Below the pieces are notes generated by a model, which made no database searches, was not told the origin of the DNA, and was given only the letters and a program-made list of their open reading frames with translations. Positions 1 through 13,000 of a stretch of DNA of 64,000 nt are shown piece after piece. Source of the stretch: Asterella californica (taxonomy: Eukaryota > Streptophyta > Marchantiopsida > Marchantiales > Aytoniaceae); the NCBI GenBank assembly GCA_036924285.1, contig JAYKYS010000001.1, forward strand, positions 4,438,501-4,502,500, given 5' to 3'. The position numbers and the translations under genes are program-made. The stretch's first letter is position 1. Each line of letters starts with the position of its first letter.

Positions 1-45
1 ATCTTTTCTACAGGAGAGAGTATTCACTTCATTTGGTTCTCTAAC

Positions 46-62
46 ATGATATCAGAGCTCAG
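46..62 (+). promoter_or_regulatory. Retrotransposon primer-binding site (initiator tRNA-Met type)
   Basis: The string gatatcagagctcagg closely matches the usual plant copia site tggtatcagagc, complementary to the 3' end of initiator tRNA-Met, with one substitution near its start. It lies directly before the gag leader, as expected for the first bases inside the 5' LTR. The LTR/internal junction should therefore lie at about 40-48. Confidence 0.65.
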
Positions 63-434
63 GTTAGAGCATCAGCAAAGAGATTGAGGAACCAGAGAGT
101 GAAAAAGACAAAGAGTGAACATACCACCTTCAACAGAAAAGAGAGAAAGAAGGAGAGAAATTTTCCGGTCAAAACACCTTTGACTGCGTTTTTAGAGGAG
201 AAAGAGATCGAATTAGGCAATTCTGAGAGTAAATTTGGCCTCAGCCTTTTTAAGGTGAACTCTCTCCGCTCGGAAGTAGCTTTCCAACAGTTCAACTTTT
301 GACCCAAACGGAGCTCGTATAAAGCGGTTACACTTTGACGAACTCTTGGTGAACGAAACTTTGACTGCATTTTTGAAGACCTTAATGATCGATTTTGGCA
401 TTTTTGGCTGGTCAAGATTACAAAGAATTACAAT

Positions 435-1497
435 ATGGACACTACTTCCACCTCCACAACCACTTTGGGGAGTTCCAGATTTTTCTCAACTACTTTATAT
501 TCTATCGATGGCTAACGTTAGTGATAACTTACTTCACGATCATCATAAGTTGGATAACACAAACTATCCAATATGATGTTTCAAGGTTCAGGTCATCTTC
601 CGGAATTACGACTTGTGAGACATAGTGCTAGGTGATGAAGAAAGACCTTTTGGATCACCAATAGTTGTCAAACCTTAGAACAAACGAGATCAACAAGCAC
701 TTGTCATCATCAAGATGACCATCAAAGACTCGGAAGTCTTAGATATCTTGGAGGCTAAAACTTCAAAAGAGGCTTGGGATACATTCACCAAAAAGCACGA
801 AGGAGCAGCTCGAGGGAGGAAGAGAATGCTAGGCAAAAAGTTGAATACTTTGCAAATGACATCAAGCATCTCACTTGAAAAGCACTTGAATACAATTAAA
901 AGTTTGGTACAACAACTGAAGAATCTGGGTGGAGGTATAGACGATGATGACTTGGTGTTGATAGTGCTCCAGAGCTTACCAGAACCATACGAGCATTTTG
1001 TCAAAGTTGTGGATGTACGCAAGGAGCCTGTCACATTCAAAGAACTACAGACCTTAGCTTTGCAAGAAGCTATGAATATTGAGACTAAGTCCACTCAAGC
1101 AACTGCCACTAATGCTGCTTTCTTCTCCAAGAGGAGAGATCAGAAACGTGGTAGACCTCAAGACTCACAATCTAGACACAACGAGCATTGGGAGAACAAG
1201 CGAGGAAGTTCTACACGAGACTCAGAGGGCAAGTTCAACAAACGAGACTCAGAGGACAACTCCAACAAACGAAAACTTGAGAATTGCAACTACTTTAAGC
1301 AATGTGTTCACTTCGCATATGAGTGCCGAAAGAAGGCATTTGATCAACGTTCAAACACCAACAAAGGCATCTTCATACAGACATCTGATCGTAACGAGAA
1401 CATTTTCTTCACTACCACGTATACAGACGTTCATGACCAACAATGGTGGATTGATTCTAGAGATCGGGACCACATCACATCAAAGAAGGAGTGATTT
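435..1497 (+). pseudogene. Copia gag (UBN2-type) with degenerate zinc knuckle
   Basis: The gag polyprotein of a copia element, which would form the virus-like particle. Its longest open part starts at the ATG at 715 and gives 259 aa. It holds the UBN2/gag-polypeptide region (SKEAWDTF, then LQMTSSISLEKHL and IVLQSLPEPYEHF), then a charged tail of repeated RDSE blocks. The nucleocapsid finger should be CX2CX4HX4C; here it reads CNYFKQCVHFAYEC, so the second Cys is lost. Just downstream the protease context WWIDS is followed by RDRDHIT where copia elements have GASDHIT, so the D-S-G catalytic triplet is destroyed. The N-terminal part (435-700) is in other frames with stops. Confidence 0.85.
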
Positions 1498-1860
1498 CAA
1501 GATTTTTCATCCTCTGAATGGACCTGAGATACGACTAAACGATGGAAAGAGATATCAAGTCTAGGGGGAAGGTAACATCTGTATTAAGCTACCTTCAGGT
1601 CTGATTAGAACCATTGGAGGTGTTTGGTTTGTACCGGATGTGGTGCACAATGTTTTGAGTGTTGATAAACTTGCTGCAAATGGATTTCAACTATCATTTG
1701 AAATCTATTTGATGATAGTTGAAATCCACTTCAGCTTTGTAGCTACCACATCTGTGGTAGCTACAGTGGTAACCACTTGTATGAGTTACAAGCCTTATCA
1801 TTGGTTGCTCCAGTTCTAGCTACTGTAACAGATACGAGTCAATTATGACATCTTCGTCTT

Positions 1861-2664
1861 GGACACTTACACTATCAAGAAAATGCAGAAGTTGTTCCAT
1901 GAGGACGTGATCCTTGGTGTTTTTCAAACTCGTCTTTGTTAACACTCCGTGTGAAGTTTGTCTCAAGTCTAAGCAGGTTCGAAGGAAGTTCTTCAAATCT
2001 ATTGCAACACGAGCATCAAAAATCCTTCAGCTACTACATACAGATCTCTGTGGACCTACTGAGACTATTTTGCTTGGAGGTTCTAAGTACTTCATGCTGG
2101 TTATAGATATATTTGGATTTCTTCTTGTTAAGAAAGTCTGGAGCACTCTCACATCTTCAACAGCTTGTGAACATGATGGAAAGACAAACTGGACAGCTAG
2201 TGAAGAGTCCGCGAAGTGATAGAGGAGGAGAGTTCACTTCCAAAGCTGCTGATAAATATTTTGCTGAGAAGGGAATACTGCGGCAGTTGACTACGGCTTA
2301 CATGCCTCAGCAAAATGGAGTAGTTGAACGGAAGAACAAAACTGTCATGGAGAAGGCAAGAAGTCTTCTCCTTGAACAAGATCTTCCAAAAGACCTTTGG
2401 GCTGAAGCTGTGAATACTGCAATTTACCTTCTAACAGAAGTCCAACAAATGTTGTGAACAACAGAACTCCATTCGAAGCTTTCACATGGAAGAAACCTGA
2501 CCTCTCTAACCTACGAATTTTTGGATGTAAAGCATATGCTATAACTCCTAAAAAACTACTCCAAAAGTTTGATTATAGATCTCAGATCTGTACATTCATA
2601 GGATATCCAGCAAGCAAAAAAAGATATAGGTTCTTGAGTGCTGCAAGAAAGATCATTTTTCAAG
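1861..2664 (+). pseudogene. Copia integrase, broken and truncated
   Basis: Integrase would insert the cDNA copy into the genome. Seen in order: the GAG-pre-integrase area with HTDLCGP preceded by CEVCLKSKQ; the catalytic core with SDRGGEFTS, then AYMPQQNGVVERKNKTV and DLWAEAVNTAIYLL; and the post-core NRTPFEAF, LRIFGCKAY and FIGYPASKKRYR. Frame changes fall near 2130 and 2450, and there are stops before 1914. The Asp of SDRGGEF and the Glu of VVERKN belong to the conserved core. Homology ends abruptly at about 2665, before any RT. Confidence 0.88.
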
Positions 2665-2671
2665 GCACTGC

Positions 2672-3655
2672 GGAGCCCTTGAAAAATATTTTCCAACCAT
2701 ATCCAACATGTCCCAAATGGAACTTTCTACAAACAGTATTTGCCTTAGAAGTCTCCATACACACTATGTATCTTTAAGTACTATCATATTTACAGCAAAC
2801 TTTGCTCCTTAAAAGTTTTGCATTGAGCTCCAAATATAGTAATTTCAATTGTGATGATAAGCGCTTCTCCATAGCTTTTCAATGATACTCATATTGCTAC
2901 AAACTAACCCTCACACTAAAAGTTATAGCTGTTCAAAGTTCGCTGATTTTTTTATTTTATTTTCTCCGCCTCGACCCCTATTTATTTATTTGACAATTTG
3001 CAAGACATCGACTTCTCTATCCTCTTCAATTCCAACAATTCTCCATAAGATTCTCAAACACTCAAAGCCATACAAGAGTTGAAAAGAAAAAAGGTGAAAC
3101 ACGACGACGAGAACGAGGTGGATTCAAATGATCAGAAGAATGAGGATTTTGTAACTGGTCTATACATACATAGATGAGAGATGTTGGAGTAGGAGATGAG
3201 AGAGTTGGATGCAAATTTCCTTGAAGAAAGATTATCAAAAGTCGCATTAAATGAATTGACACTTGTTTAGAAGTGTCGGAAGCTCTGACAATTGGTGGGG
3301 GTATATTCATCCTATTGTCACCCTCGGTATGGAAGGACCTAGTTCGGTCCAGAAGAGGAAGATGTCTAACTTGGACTCAAGTAACAATACGGATGTTTAG
3401 TTTAGAGTTTGCACAAGTACTAATTTTTTCAGACCAAGTAGTAGTAGTGACGTGAGAGTTGGCATCATGGTTCATTCTTCATGATCTACTATTGCACTTT
3501 CAGGTAGTAATCAAGAGGATGTAGATGTAGAGAGACCTAGCGTGATATCACCTTCTTGTGTATCTCTTAGAGCAAAGCTTGCTGTGGGTTCTAAATCTTA
3601 ACTAGAGAAGAATAATAAGTATTAAGAATTTTGACTGTATATTAGAGAATTTACA
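2672..3655 (+). repeat. Dispersed ~1 kb repeat, copy 1 (inverted twin at 53.6-54.6 kb)
   Basis: This segment matches the reverse complement of 53590-54560 along nearly its whole length. Examples are the shared block around 3480-3590 (repeat positions 53665-53770) and the block around 2700-2770 (54450-54530). It starts exactly where the copia integrase stops, so it either inserted there or marks a deletion junction. No long ORF is conserved between copies. It may be a solo LTR or a non-autonomous element: both copies begin near a TG, but clear target-site duplications were not found. Confidence 0.75.
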
Positions 3656-5695
3656 CTGTCAGATATACGTTTTATGTCTTTCTGAAATCTGTGCAATGGT
3701 GTGCAACGTCCACGTATGAGTCAAGATTCAGAATATGAAAATGTATGGAGGCTATGCATAAGAACGCCATAGACGATCACTCAAAGAGCGACCGGTATTT
3801 TTGGTTTATACAAATAACAAGCTGAATAGCAAGTTGTTATTTCAATTGTGTAGATATCAAAATCTTGCCATTCTAAACAACATGGATGTCAAACATAAAA
3901 GTGACGATCGTTTATTTATGATAATCTATTTAAAGACATCAATCGCTCATCCGCAAATGACCATTTAAGGACATCCGTCCATTCATGGGCGTTAGTCCGA
4001 AGGAGCCAACTCCTCATTATCGAACGATCATTTAAGAACGTCCGTTGTTGTATAACTGGTTTTATGTTTACAAATGCACTAAGTATATGGCTGTGAAGAT
4101 GTATGAGGCTTGAACAGATTGGCTTTGAATCTCGATCTTCCAATTCAAATGTTTTTATCTATTAGCTTCCCGTCGATCCAACTACCACAACTCTATCTAT
4201 TACAACCGAAAGATGCTCTAGTGTAGCATACTCACATGTGCAATTTTCAAAACTCAACCAAATTTCATATTCACATATATAAACCAATTGAGTTCCAATA
4301 CAGCTTGCTACACACCTTAGTCTCCTAAGCATTCCAGCAAGGTATAGTATGCACATCCTACCACGATTCACAACATCGCACCAACGACAGCAGTATCTGG
4401 TAGCTCCAAAAACTTGAAAAACAATTTTTAATTCATCGCAACCCTTTGCTCCTTTCTCACTTCGAGCTGAAATCAGCTTCACACCTTCACAATTTAAACT
4501 TCTATGCTAGCAAGGAACAACAAACTCGTCCTCAATTGCTCGAAAATAATCAAAAGATGACAATAGATATGACTGAAAGTTAGGGTGCCACTAGAGATCT
4601 CATTCTATGTGTTTAGCCACTCTAGAGAAGCTATAAATTAGAACTATAAGAGGTCGTTTATCTCTTATCGCTAGACCACTTGGTCAAGAGACGAATCCGT
4701 CCAAGAAGGATCATATTGTTGTACATCTTGAATATAGTTTCGACTTCGAATCATAGGTTAGTGACGATAATACTTCGGACAAACATCACTCAGAGTGAGA
4801 ATTGTCTTCGGAGAGAGTTGTACTAAGGTTGACGATGGCTGCAAAACAGTTAACAACACCCAACATCAAGTTGTCTGGATAAGCAACAAAAAAAACATCA
4901 TTTCAGTTCTCTCCTACGTCTTCATGTTTACTTATATCTGATGGGTGTAGAACCGAACAAGCAAATGCAGTCAGAAATTTCTCCTCATCTACCGAAGAAA
5001 TTGACGACGTGGATGATCTACATAATCAAGTAGGTGAGGTTTGTCACCAGAATTAGACTTCGGTCCTTTGTCTGAGAGAGGCAACAACTACAGTTGTGAC
5101 TGCATCAAATGAGTCATTTATTCTTCCAAGAGATATAAGTGACTCATTTGATCAATCAAAGGATTCACACCCTACAAATGGTTCACCAGAGTTGAGAGAT
5201 GCAATTCTTCAGAGAAACCTTACGAGGCAATTCACTTTCTCAGAGAAGTTCAGATCAACCATCCAAACTTGCACCCCTTAGAAACGTTGATGAAAACTTC
5301 ATCTATTGTAAAGTAAATTCTTATATTATAAAGAGAGATGGAAGGAAGTTTTGTTGTACAAAAGTATACTTGTGGAGCACAGATTTTGATCGTCTGAAAC
5401 TAGAACGTGAACGTTATTTTCGTTTGAAACAAAAGAAAAGTCTATTTCTCTAAATTTCAGATGTCCAAGAAGTGACTCCCTAGAACAAGCAAACCAGAGA
5501 GTGTATACTCTTTATAGCGGAAGTAATACGTGTCGTCAAGCTTTCAAGCTTTTTTTATGTAGATAATGATTGTCTACATAGAATCCAAAGCGATCTCAAT
5601 TGTCATCCAGCCTCTAAACACATTTACTTATTGGAGAAGAGTGCTCAAGGTTTTTTGCTACAAGAATAGTTGGACTTATTTCTTATCGCATTGTG
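3656..5695. other. Gene-free AT-rich stretch
   Basis: No credible gene or domain was found. A 61-codon open stretch at 5096-5281 and an 84-codon one at 5199-5453 look like protein decay rather than genes, and may be the 5' remains of the DUF7869-type pseudogene that follows. No RNA gene was recognised. Confidence 0.5.
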
Positions 5696-7262
5696 AGAGA
5701 CAATCCAATGCAACCAAATTACCGTCTTCTCAACAATCTGTCTAAAAGTGAAGTTTATGATTACTACAAGACAAACATGTCCTCTCCGGCTGACGAGGAC
5801 AAGATGAAGCTTTTGTGTTTTTCTTTGTTAACACGATATTGGCATTAGTAGTATCCTTTGGTGAGAATACCATGACACAATAATTTTCAGGGTGTGAGTT
5901 CTACGAGCTAGATGAAGAATAGCGTAGCTTTCAATAATATATATTTACAAGAGCAATCCATGAGGTCCATGGGTGAACATTGTGTCGAGATGTTGTCTGA
6001 CTTACTATATGTTTTACAAAGTTTACTATAATTGGTTTAACGATTGATCATCGTCAAAAAGTTGACCAACGTGATACTAGCGCAAAGAGAAAAAAGAAAG
6101 CTCTATCTTCATCCAAAGATTATGTAAACTAATCACAGATGAAATGGATCAGGCGAAGGCATGCATTCCATATTTCTCTAAAGTTCCGAAAGCAGTTGAT
6201 GGTTCTTCTGTGATAAGAGTTCATCTTGTAGGTGGATTAATTTTTAATGAGACATTTCAATCCAGAGTCTTCCTTACTTTAAAAAATATTAAGTCTTATT
6301 CTAATTGACTATCTCTATTCTACACCGTATGATATCTGAACGGGAAGGTCTTTTTGCCATTAGTTTTATACTTGCAACTAGATAACACAATATGAGAAAC
6401 TAAAAGAATATATATTTTGCTTATCTTTCTATGTTAGTACATAGGTAGATTTTCAAGAAAATAAAAGTAGGTTTTATCTAGACAAATTCATGATCATGTT
6501 GATCGAATGTTTAGTAGATTCTCCACAACTCTCCAGTCAAAGAATGCTTTTACCTTGTCACAACTCATTGTATGTCATCAGACAAGCATACACTCGTGGT
6601 CTCAAGTTACTCTTCTGGAGGAAACTTACAACTTCAAGCATTTTATTGAAGAAGCACCTCGTCCAATCTCGACCTTTTCATGATATCACTTACACGCAAC
6701 TATTGAAAATAAAAAAGATGAAATCGGGGAGGTTCAGATATGGAGTAAAAAGTTCTCGACTAATGCCAACTGGATCCAAACTGAAGGAGTTCGCCAATTG
6801 GAATTCTTTCCAACCAGACGAGAAATACATGCATCAGACCTGCTACCATTGAAGTCTTACTCGAAAGCAAAATGTGACAAAATTACATTAGAGAGATCAG
6901 GGGAAAGAGAAGAAAGTGGACCTAACGCATTACATAATGTCCTCAACATCAAAAGAGATATCCAGAATATCTCTTTTGATGAGTCTGAAAGAACATGATG
7001 AAACTATTGATTCTACAATCAAGAGCAAGAATATTAATTGGATGCCCATTTTCATTGATGAGACATAGATCTGGTCTGAAACTCCTTTAGACAATATTAA
7101 TAATAGAGATATAGTTGTCTCGAACGTAGTGATAACTGCTGGTGGACTGGAACAACGAGTGTTTGGTGAAAGAAGATCATTGTATGCAAAAAAATCGACA
7201 AGGGACATCATGAAGCATTGCATATAACTGTCTACACAAGATTGGTGATGTTAAAGATTTAG
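5696..7262 (+). pseudogene. DUF7869-type protein, decayed copy 1
   Basis: Unknown function; I associate the conserved block with the uncharacterised DUF7869 domain (from memory). Pieces in order: a segment with RDNPMQPNYRLLNNLS at 5696, the block DEMDQAKACIPYFSKVPK at 6140 with the following HLVGGLIFN, then LYLQLDNT at about 6368, and a block at 6480-7000 with LLEETYNFKHFIEEA and NANWIQTEGVRQLEFFP. The family pattern is a DGMDQ-K motif, HLTG, LQLDN, a GHTHEDIDQMFS-like motif and a C-terminal region. Here these lie in several frames with stops between them, so the copy is dead. Copy 2 at 8.2-9.4 kb shares this order, suggesting duplication or two insertions of one mobile gene. Confidence 0.6.
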
Positions 7263-8220
7263 GAGAGAATCAACTACTTGTTGTCTTGTGGAGGACGACT
7301 AGTCCTTTTTGATCTGTAAAGTGTTACTAGTTTTGACTCGTGGTGAGAGAGAAGAACCTTGCAAGATAGAAATCCAGTGGTATGCAACAGAGATGATTGA
7401 TCCTTACATCATAAAATATTATCAGAGAGACATAAATTCTCGTGTGATAGAATAATACATGCACTCTACAACAAGAGTTAGATATTTCAGAAGTAGAAAT
7501 TTTAGCTTCTGATTTTATTCTCACCACGAATAACCCACTGCGTAAGACAACCATAATCCAAATAAGGAATGAGTTGTTTCAACTAGAACAAGAGATAGTA
7601 GTTGAAGCAGACATTTGACCTACAGATGATAATGATGGGGAAGAAGTAGAGGAAAGATGAAGATATCGTTGAAGATCAATATGGACATGAGATAGCAAGT
7701 GGTGAAGCATTAGAGAACATTGAAGGCATCGACACTTACTCTTGAGAGTCTTAGTTTCATTTTATTTACGTGAATCATGAAAAGAGTAGAGCATATCTCA
7801 CTATTCCTTTTTTGTTTTTAATCTTGTTGTTCCATGAATTTCATGAGCTTCCCTTGTAGGTGAACTTTTTCAAAAAGTCTTGAATGTCCTTCAGTGTTGT
7901 TAATGTATAGAGCACATTAAGTACAAGCAATAAGCTTGAGTAAATTTAGTTTGGTTCAGTAGTTGAAGTTAATAATTTTCTTATTACATTAATAATTGTT
8001 CTAGGTTCTTTATCATTCACATTGTCCTAATATATAATTCAATCTTTGGAGATAAAATATTTTTCTAGTTAGTTATATTTTAATTTTAATTTTATATCTA
8101 TTGGAAATAAAATTGTTGCACATTTTGTAATGAATAAATCTGATATATTTCACATTTGATTATGTGACAGCTAAATTTGCAAGATATTTACATGCTCATC
8201 GTCTCCAATAAATGATTGAG
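7263..8220. other. AT-rich spacer between the two DUF7869 relics
   Basis: No gene recognised. It probably includes decayed C-terminal coding sequence of copy 1 up to about 7760, because the phrase GDIKDL-E occurs near 7245 and again near 9345 after copy 2. Confidence 0.4.
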
Positions 8221-9390
8221 GAAGGGAAGCAAACTAAGAATAAAAAAAAGACTCTCGTGGAACCAAAGAAGTATGTTTTTTGTCAGATTGACAAGATGGA
8301 CCAGAGTAAAATGTTACTCATTTTACTTGTGTTCTGAAAAACATGGATGAAAAGTACTTCATCTAAGTTCACGATGTGGGTTGCTTGGTTTTCAATTGTA
8401 ACTTCTGTGCAGAAGTATATTCAATTATCCTAATATTCACAATGACTCTAACCTGAAAATTACTGTTCTCCATGATATCATTTCTACTTGAGAAGGTCTA
8501 CTTCCAAAAGTGTTGTATCTTCAACTCGATAACACTGCAAGAGAAAAACAAGAACAAACATGTTCTTGCTTATCTCATTATGCTAGTTGAGAAAAAGATA
8601 TTCCAAAGGAGCAAACTTGGATTTCTCTTAGTAGGTTATACACATGGTCAAATTGACCAAATGTTTAGTAGCATTTCTAAACGTTTTGAGTAGGATCAAA
8701 GAATTCACACTATCAGCGCTTCAAGAAGTCATTGATAGTCATACACACCACTTCCTACTTGTCATTTGCTGACGGAGATGTTCAACTTCAAAATTTTTTC
8801 CGAATGATTCAAGTCCACGCACTATTGAAGTTCTGCACAACGTTAAATTTCAACGACAATTCAAATTCTTGAAAATAGCACAGTCGGAAGAAACCGGATT
8901 GTGCGCAAAACGTTTATCTACTACTCAAGATTGGAGAGCTCTTGTGAAATTCCTCATCTACGTTTGGGGACTATAATTTCAGAAGCCCACTTGCTGCACT
9001 GAAGGAAGTGCGACTTGGTGATGAAGATGATGCTTCAAAGATTTTGGAGAGCTACAACAAAGCTTTAGAGGTTGGTAATAGAGGAGGAGAAGATTTGGTA
9101 TACGTTTTTAAAACAACAGAAGAATATCATTGAAGATTTTATGCAAGAAGGACAATGTAATATTATGTTTCGTTGGCATGAACCACATAATGCAGATTCT
9201 GAAGTCCACTCGACAACAAATAATACAGATCAAGTGATTAAAGAAGAACAAGAAGCGGAAGAAGAATTGTTGGAATGAATTGCTGGACAGTCTCTTTCAT
9301 TGTACTCTAATACAAGACAAAATGATTCACATACCAACACTTGGGGACATCAAAGATTTAGAAGAGAAATCATTAATTGCTCCACTAGGA
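8221..9390 (+). pseudogene. DUF7869-type protein, decayed copy 2
   Basis: Second relic of the family at 5.7-7.3 kb. QIDKMDQSKM is read at about 8285 and VGCLVFNCNFCAEVYS (after frame correction) near 8380. An open 73-codon stretch at 8472-8693 carries NKNKHVLAYLIMLVEKKIFQ followed by LGFLLVGYTHGQIDQMFSSI. That last motif fits the family's G-H-T-H-x-D-I-D-Q-M-F-S signature with H to Y and E to G changes. An acidic C-terminal piece lies at 9072-9278. Stops separate the pieces. Function is unknown and the match is by motif order only. Confidence 0.65.
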
Positions 9391-9419
9391 AGTTTAAATG
9401 TAGGGAAATTTAATGTTTT

Positions 9420-9690
9420 CACTATATGAAATACACGTATGTAGGGAAACTGGTCATCAAGGAAAATATAGTACGTTTAATATTTTATCTAGGAAAAAAA
9501 TTTTAAATTTCTTATGTTAAGGAAAATTTTTTCACAGTTTCAGAGATGTAGGTTTTATGATTTCGTAATTTTCCTACATCATAGAAATATATAAGTTTTA
9601 TAGGTATAGGTTATATACCAATATAGGTTTTCAAATAAACATAAAATGCTTTGTAGGGAAGGTAAAACATTCCCTACCCGAGATGGAACC
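9420..9690 (+). repeat. Candidate CACTA terminus with subterminal repeats
   Basis: A CACTA pentamer at 9420-9424 is followed by repeated short words on both strands: tgtagggaaa (9441), tagggaag (9656), and the inverted forms ttcctacat (9568) and ttccctac (9671). CACTA/En-Spm elements carry such clustered subterminal repeats next to a CACTA terminal inverted repeat, and a TNP2-like transposase gene lies 380 bp to the right. The matching right end (tagtg on this strand) was not found, so this is a candidate only. Confidence 0.4.
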
Positions 9691-10070
9691 ACGTAAACAT
9701 TTTTAATTTTTAAATTCAAATTTTTTCTCAATTTTCACTTCGTTAGATAGCATTTACTGATAGCATTTACTGATCGTGATGTTTTATATTCTATCCGCAC
9801 ATATGGAGAACTTGATATGAAAAAACCCATGAGATCTAGAATGATTTGATTCGAATAACAGTGAAGACTGAAGTAGAACAGAATAGTAAACGCCAAAGTA
9901 ACGATAATAAAATCATGAGACACTTTACTAAGCTTCAGTCCATTTTACAAGATGGTTTGAGCTGTACTGTATCGGTTTGAATTGTGTATAAAGTTGTCGT
10001 AAATGATGAAAATTAAGCTCACGGCAACAGCCAGATGATTTTAATACCCATTCACCCAAATTTGTTTTCC

Positions 10071-13000
10071 TCAACCAGATAACAGAGACGGTTCTCCACC
10101 TAATAATGATCGACGAGTAACTGCATCACTGTTACAGGAGTCCTCCTGTATAAGATTCAAATCTGTATTCAAATTTTCATCTCCATCCGTCGAGATTGTA
10201 TTCTGCATAGTATCCACTTGAATATCCACACTTTTGACAACACATAATTCTAAGGCACTGATAGAACATCTTTCTAAATGTTGTGCTAACATTACATCTG
10301 CTACTTCAGGGTATGGTGGAGGATGGGTCACACATCCAACTCTATACATGAAGTCACGAGGTCGATGGTCTTCCATCTCCAGAGCCAATACTTCATTTGG
10401 CCGCTGTCTCTGTAATGGAATGAATTTGTACCCGAGTTGAGAGATTGGTCTATAGTTATCTGCTTCAAAACTCTTCTCCCTGGCATCCAAGAGCTGCATG
10501 CCTGAAATTTCATCAATCTTTGGCTCTTCCGTCTCCACAGCAGGCCTGGCGGTGCATGTTGTGATGTTGAAAAGCCATCTGCACTCAAAGAAGATCTCAG
10601 TCATATCTTGACATTTGTGATAAAAGAAACGCACGATTCTTGCTTTCCAGTTCCAATAAAAGGCGATTTCTTTGTTGTTGTCTTCTAGTACAACAACATA
10701 ATCACCTGGGCGAAAGATCACCCCTCTCATCATGACAGACTTCAGAGCTATAACATTCTCACTTAAGATAATATTCTCTATATCTGAGACTATAAACCTC
10801 GAACTCCAAAACTTCATCAAATAATCTCTCAGTCCTCTGTGGTTGAGTTCACCTCGCTTCGGTATCTTAGACCCTACAGCTATTCCTTTCCTAAGTACCT
10901 GCACACAAGAACTAGTAAATGCTTCAACTGAAACAGCGTTCCAAATAGATTGTGCTAGATCTTGCGTTGGCACTAGTACAATGTGCTTCATATGTGACTC
11001 TTGACACACTGTTGAAGTCTGTGAAAAACCGCCAACACCATGAAGATACTGATGTATCTTTTGTTGTATCCTCTGATATGGCAACAAACCATCGTCGTCT
11101 GTCCATATCTGTGCACAACAGGCACTGAAAAACACCCGTGCGTGATGGGCTATTAAAGTAGCTTCCATGTTCTGTCGATTCGTGCTGACATTATTGTATC
11201 CCGATACCATCCTCTCAAAACTGTAGCACCAGTATACGTAAGATGGTCCATGACGATGAATATCGTCTATCATTTCTTCATTTCCTGAAAAGCATAGAAC
11301 ATTAGTTCACCCAAAAAATCACAACTAATGCAAAATACGAGCAAAGTCATGATCGGATCTAACAGAAAGCAAATGATCAGAGCAACATAAAGTATAGTAT
11401 TACTAGTCAAAGAGACAGATCAAGAAGAGATCATGAAGGTGCACATAGTGAGAAGGTAAAACAACTGTTAATCTTACCTGCCACATGCTCCAGTATAGAT
11501 CCATTCGCACCAAGAAATTCTTCTACTCGTATTCTCCATGATGCAAACAACATCTTACTTCTGGCCAGCATGACTTCTGTCCAACCGACTTCTGATCGAG
11601 ACTGAAGATAAAACATGCGACCAATCTCTGTTACTAGCACTCCAAGGGCACCAAGTCTGTGATCCGTATTGTAGCCCAACATATGTAAGATATGAGGGAC
11701 ACAGAAGATAACAAACCGTGTGTACTCCTCAGCCTTGAAGTATCCTAGTCGAGAGAATGGACCATCGACCAGATAAACCTCGTGGTCTTTTGCGAGTGAC
11801 TTCAGCCAGTGCTACTAAAAAGACTTCTTTTCGTTCTGGAGATATCTCTGTCTCTTTCTTCAGAGCTTCAACAAACTTTTTGAATAAACCCAATGCAAGC
11901 ACATGCATTGGATCATAAATCAGATCTAAAGGAAGATCAAATTTATACAATTTGAATAATCTCCAAGCAGACGATTTTCCTACAATGCCTGAGCGTACAG
12001 ATACTGCTTTCTTGTGAGTAAGACTTTCACACAGAGCTAATTCAGAGACTGCGCTAGATAACTCTACAATGCTTTTCTTCGGCGGTGGATAACGCATCAG
12101 CTTTCTGTTACCTCCATATTCAAACACTCCTCCCACTCCTATTCCAGGCGTAACTCTCCACTGGCTTGGCACCCAGCATCGTCTACAGCCCGACTTTCCA
12201 CCATTTGTAAATCCTCCAAACTTACATTGTGCCGGGTGATCCCCAGCAAACAACACCAACATCCCTCGTAACACGAATCTCTTAGAAAGGTCTCCAACAG
12301 CATCAATCAAGCTAGTAGGATATGCATACTCAATCTCAATTCCATCAACGAAAAACTTCTGGAGATCTTGAATGATTGGTTCCAAGAAAATGTCCAGAGA
12401 ATCTGCCTTCGCTCTTGCATCATCTCTAGTAGCTGGTATGAACAAGATCGGCATTTCGGGTAAGATACAACGACTACCCGCATTCAGTATTTTCAGTACC
12501 ACTGTCCATGTGCTTCTGTATGTCGTTGTGGCAGACTGATAACCATCCCAGTAAGCCAAGAGAGCTATATTACGTGGGTCTCCCTGCAAAACAACAAACA
12601 CATATGTTACATTCAAAACATCAGGTCGATTCTATAAAAAACAAACAAAACGCATATGACATCATTTAAATAACAGAAGTAGTAGGATGAAAGTGTACAT
12701 ACTTTGGTTGTCTTTCGTTTTGTGCAGATTCGAGTCCCAAAGTTTTTACAGAGAAAACTGTACATCTCAGTTTCAACATCAAAATTTCTTGGATTATCTA
12801 CTTCTTCGCATCTAGGGTATATAGTTGAATATACCTCCCAACATGTACGACAAAGCACTGAGACTTCAAACTCATGGGAAGAATCCCAAAACCAAGAAAC
12901 TTGTTTTGCTTTTGTCCCATCCCACCATTCCTTTACGGGGAAATGTGGGAGATATTCAACATGTACTGTGGATGCGGATGAGCTAAACCAATGACTTTTT

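Larger units (their letters stand above)
1..2671 (+). mobile_element. Truncated, degenerate Ty1/copia LTR retrotransposon
   Basis: Gag, protease remnant and integrase occur in the gag-PR-IN order of copia elements, preceded by a primer-binding site at 46-62. The 5' LTR would lie left of the window. Reverse transcriptase and RNase H are absent because the integrase stops at about 2.67 kb, where a dispersed repeat begins. Reading frames are broken repeatedly by stops and small indels between 430 and 2450, so the copy cannot encode its own machinery. The family call rests on the gag (UBN2-type), the integrase core and the post-integrase segment, all of which read clearly. Subfamily cannot be set without the RT. 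Confidence 0.9.
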
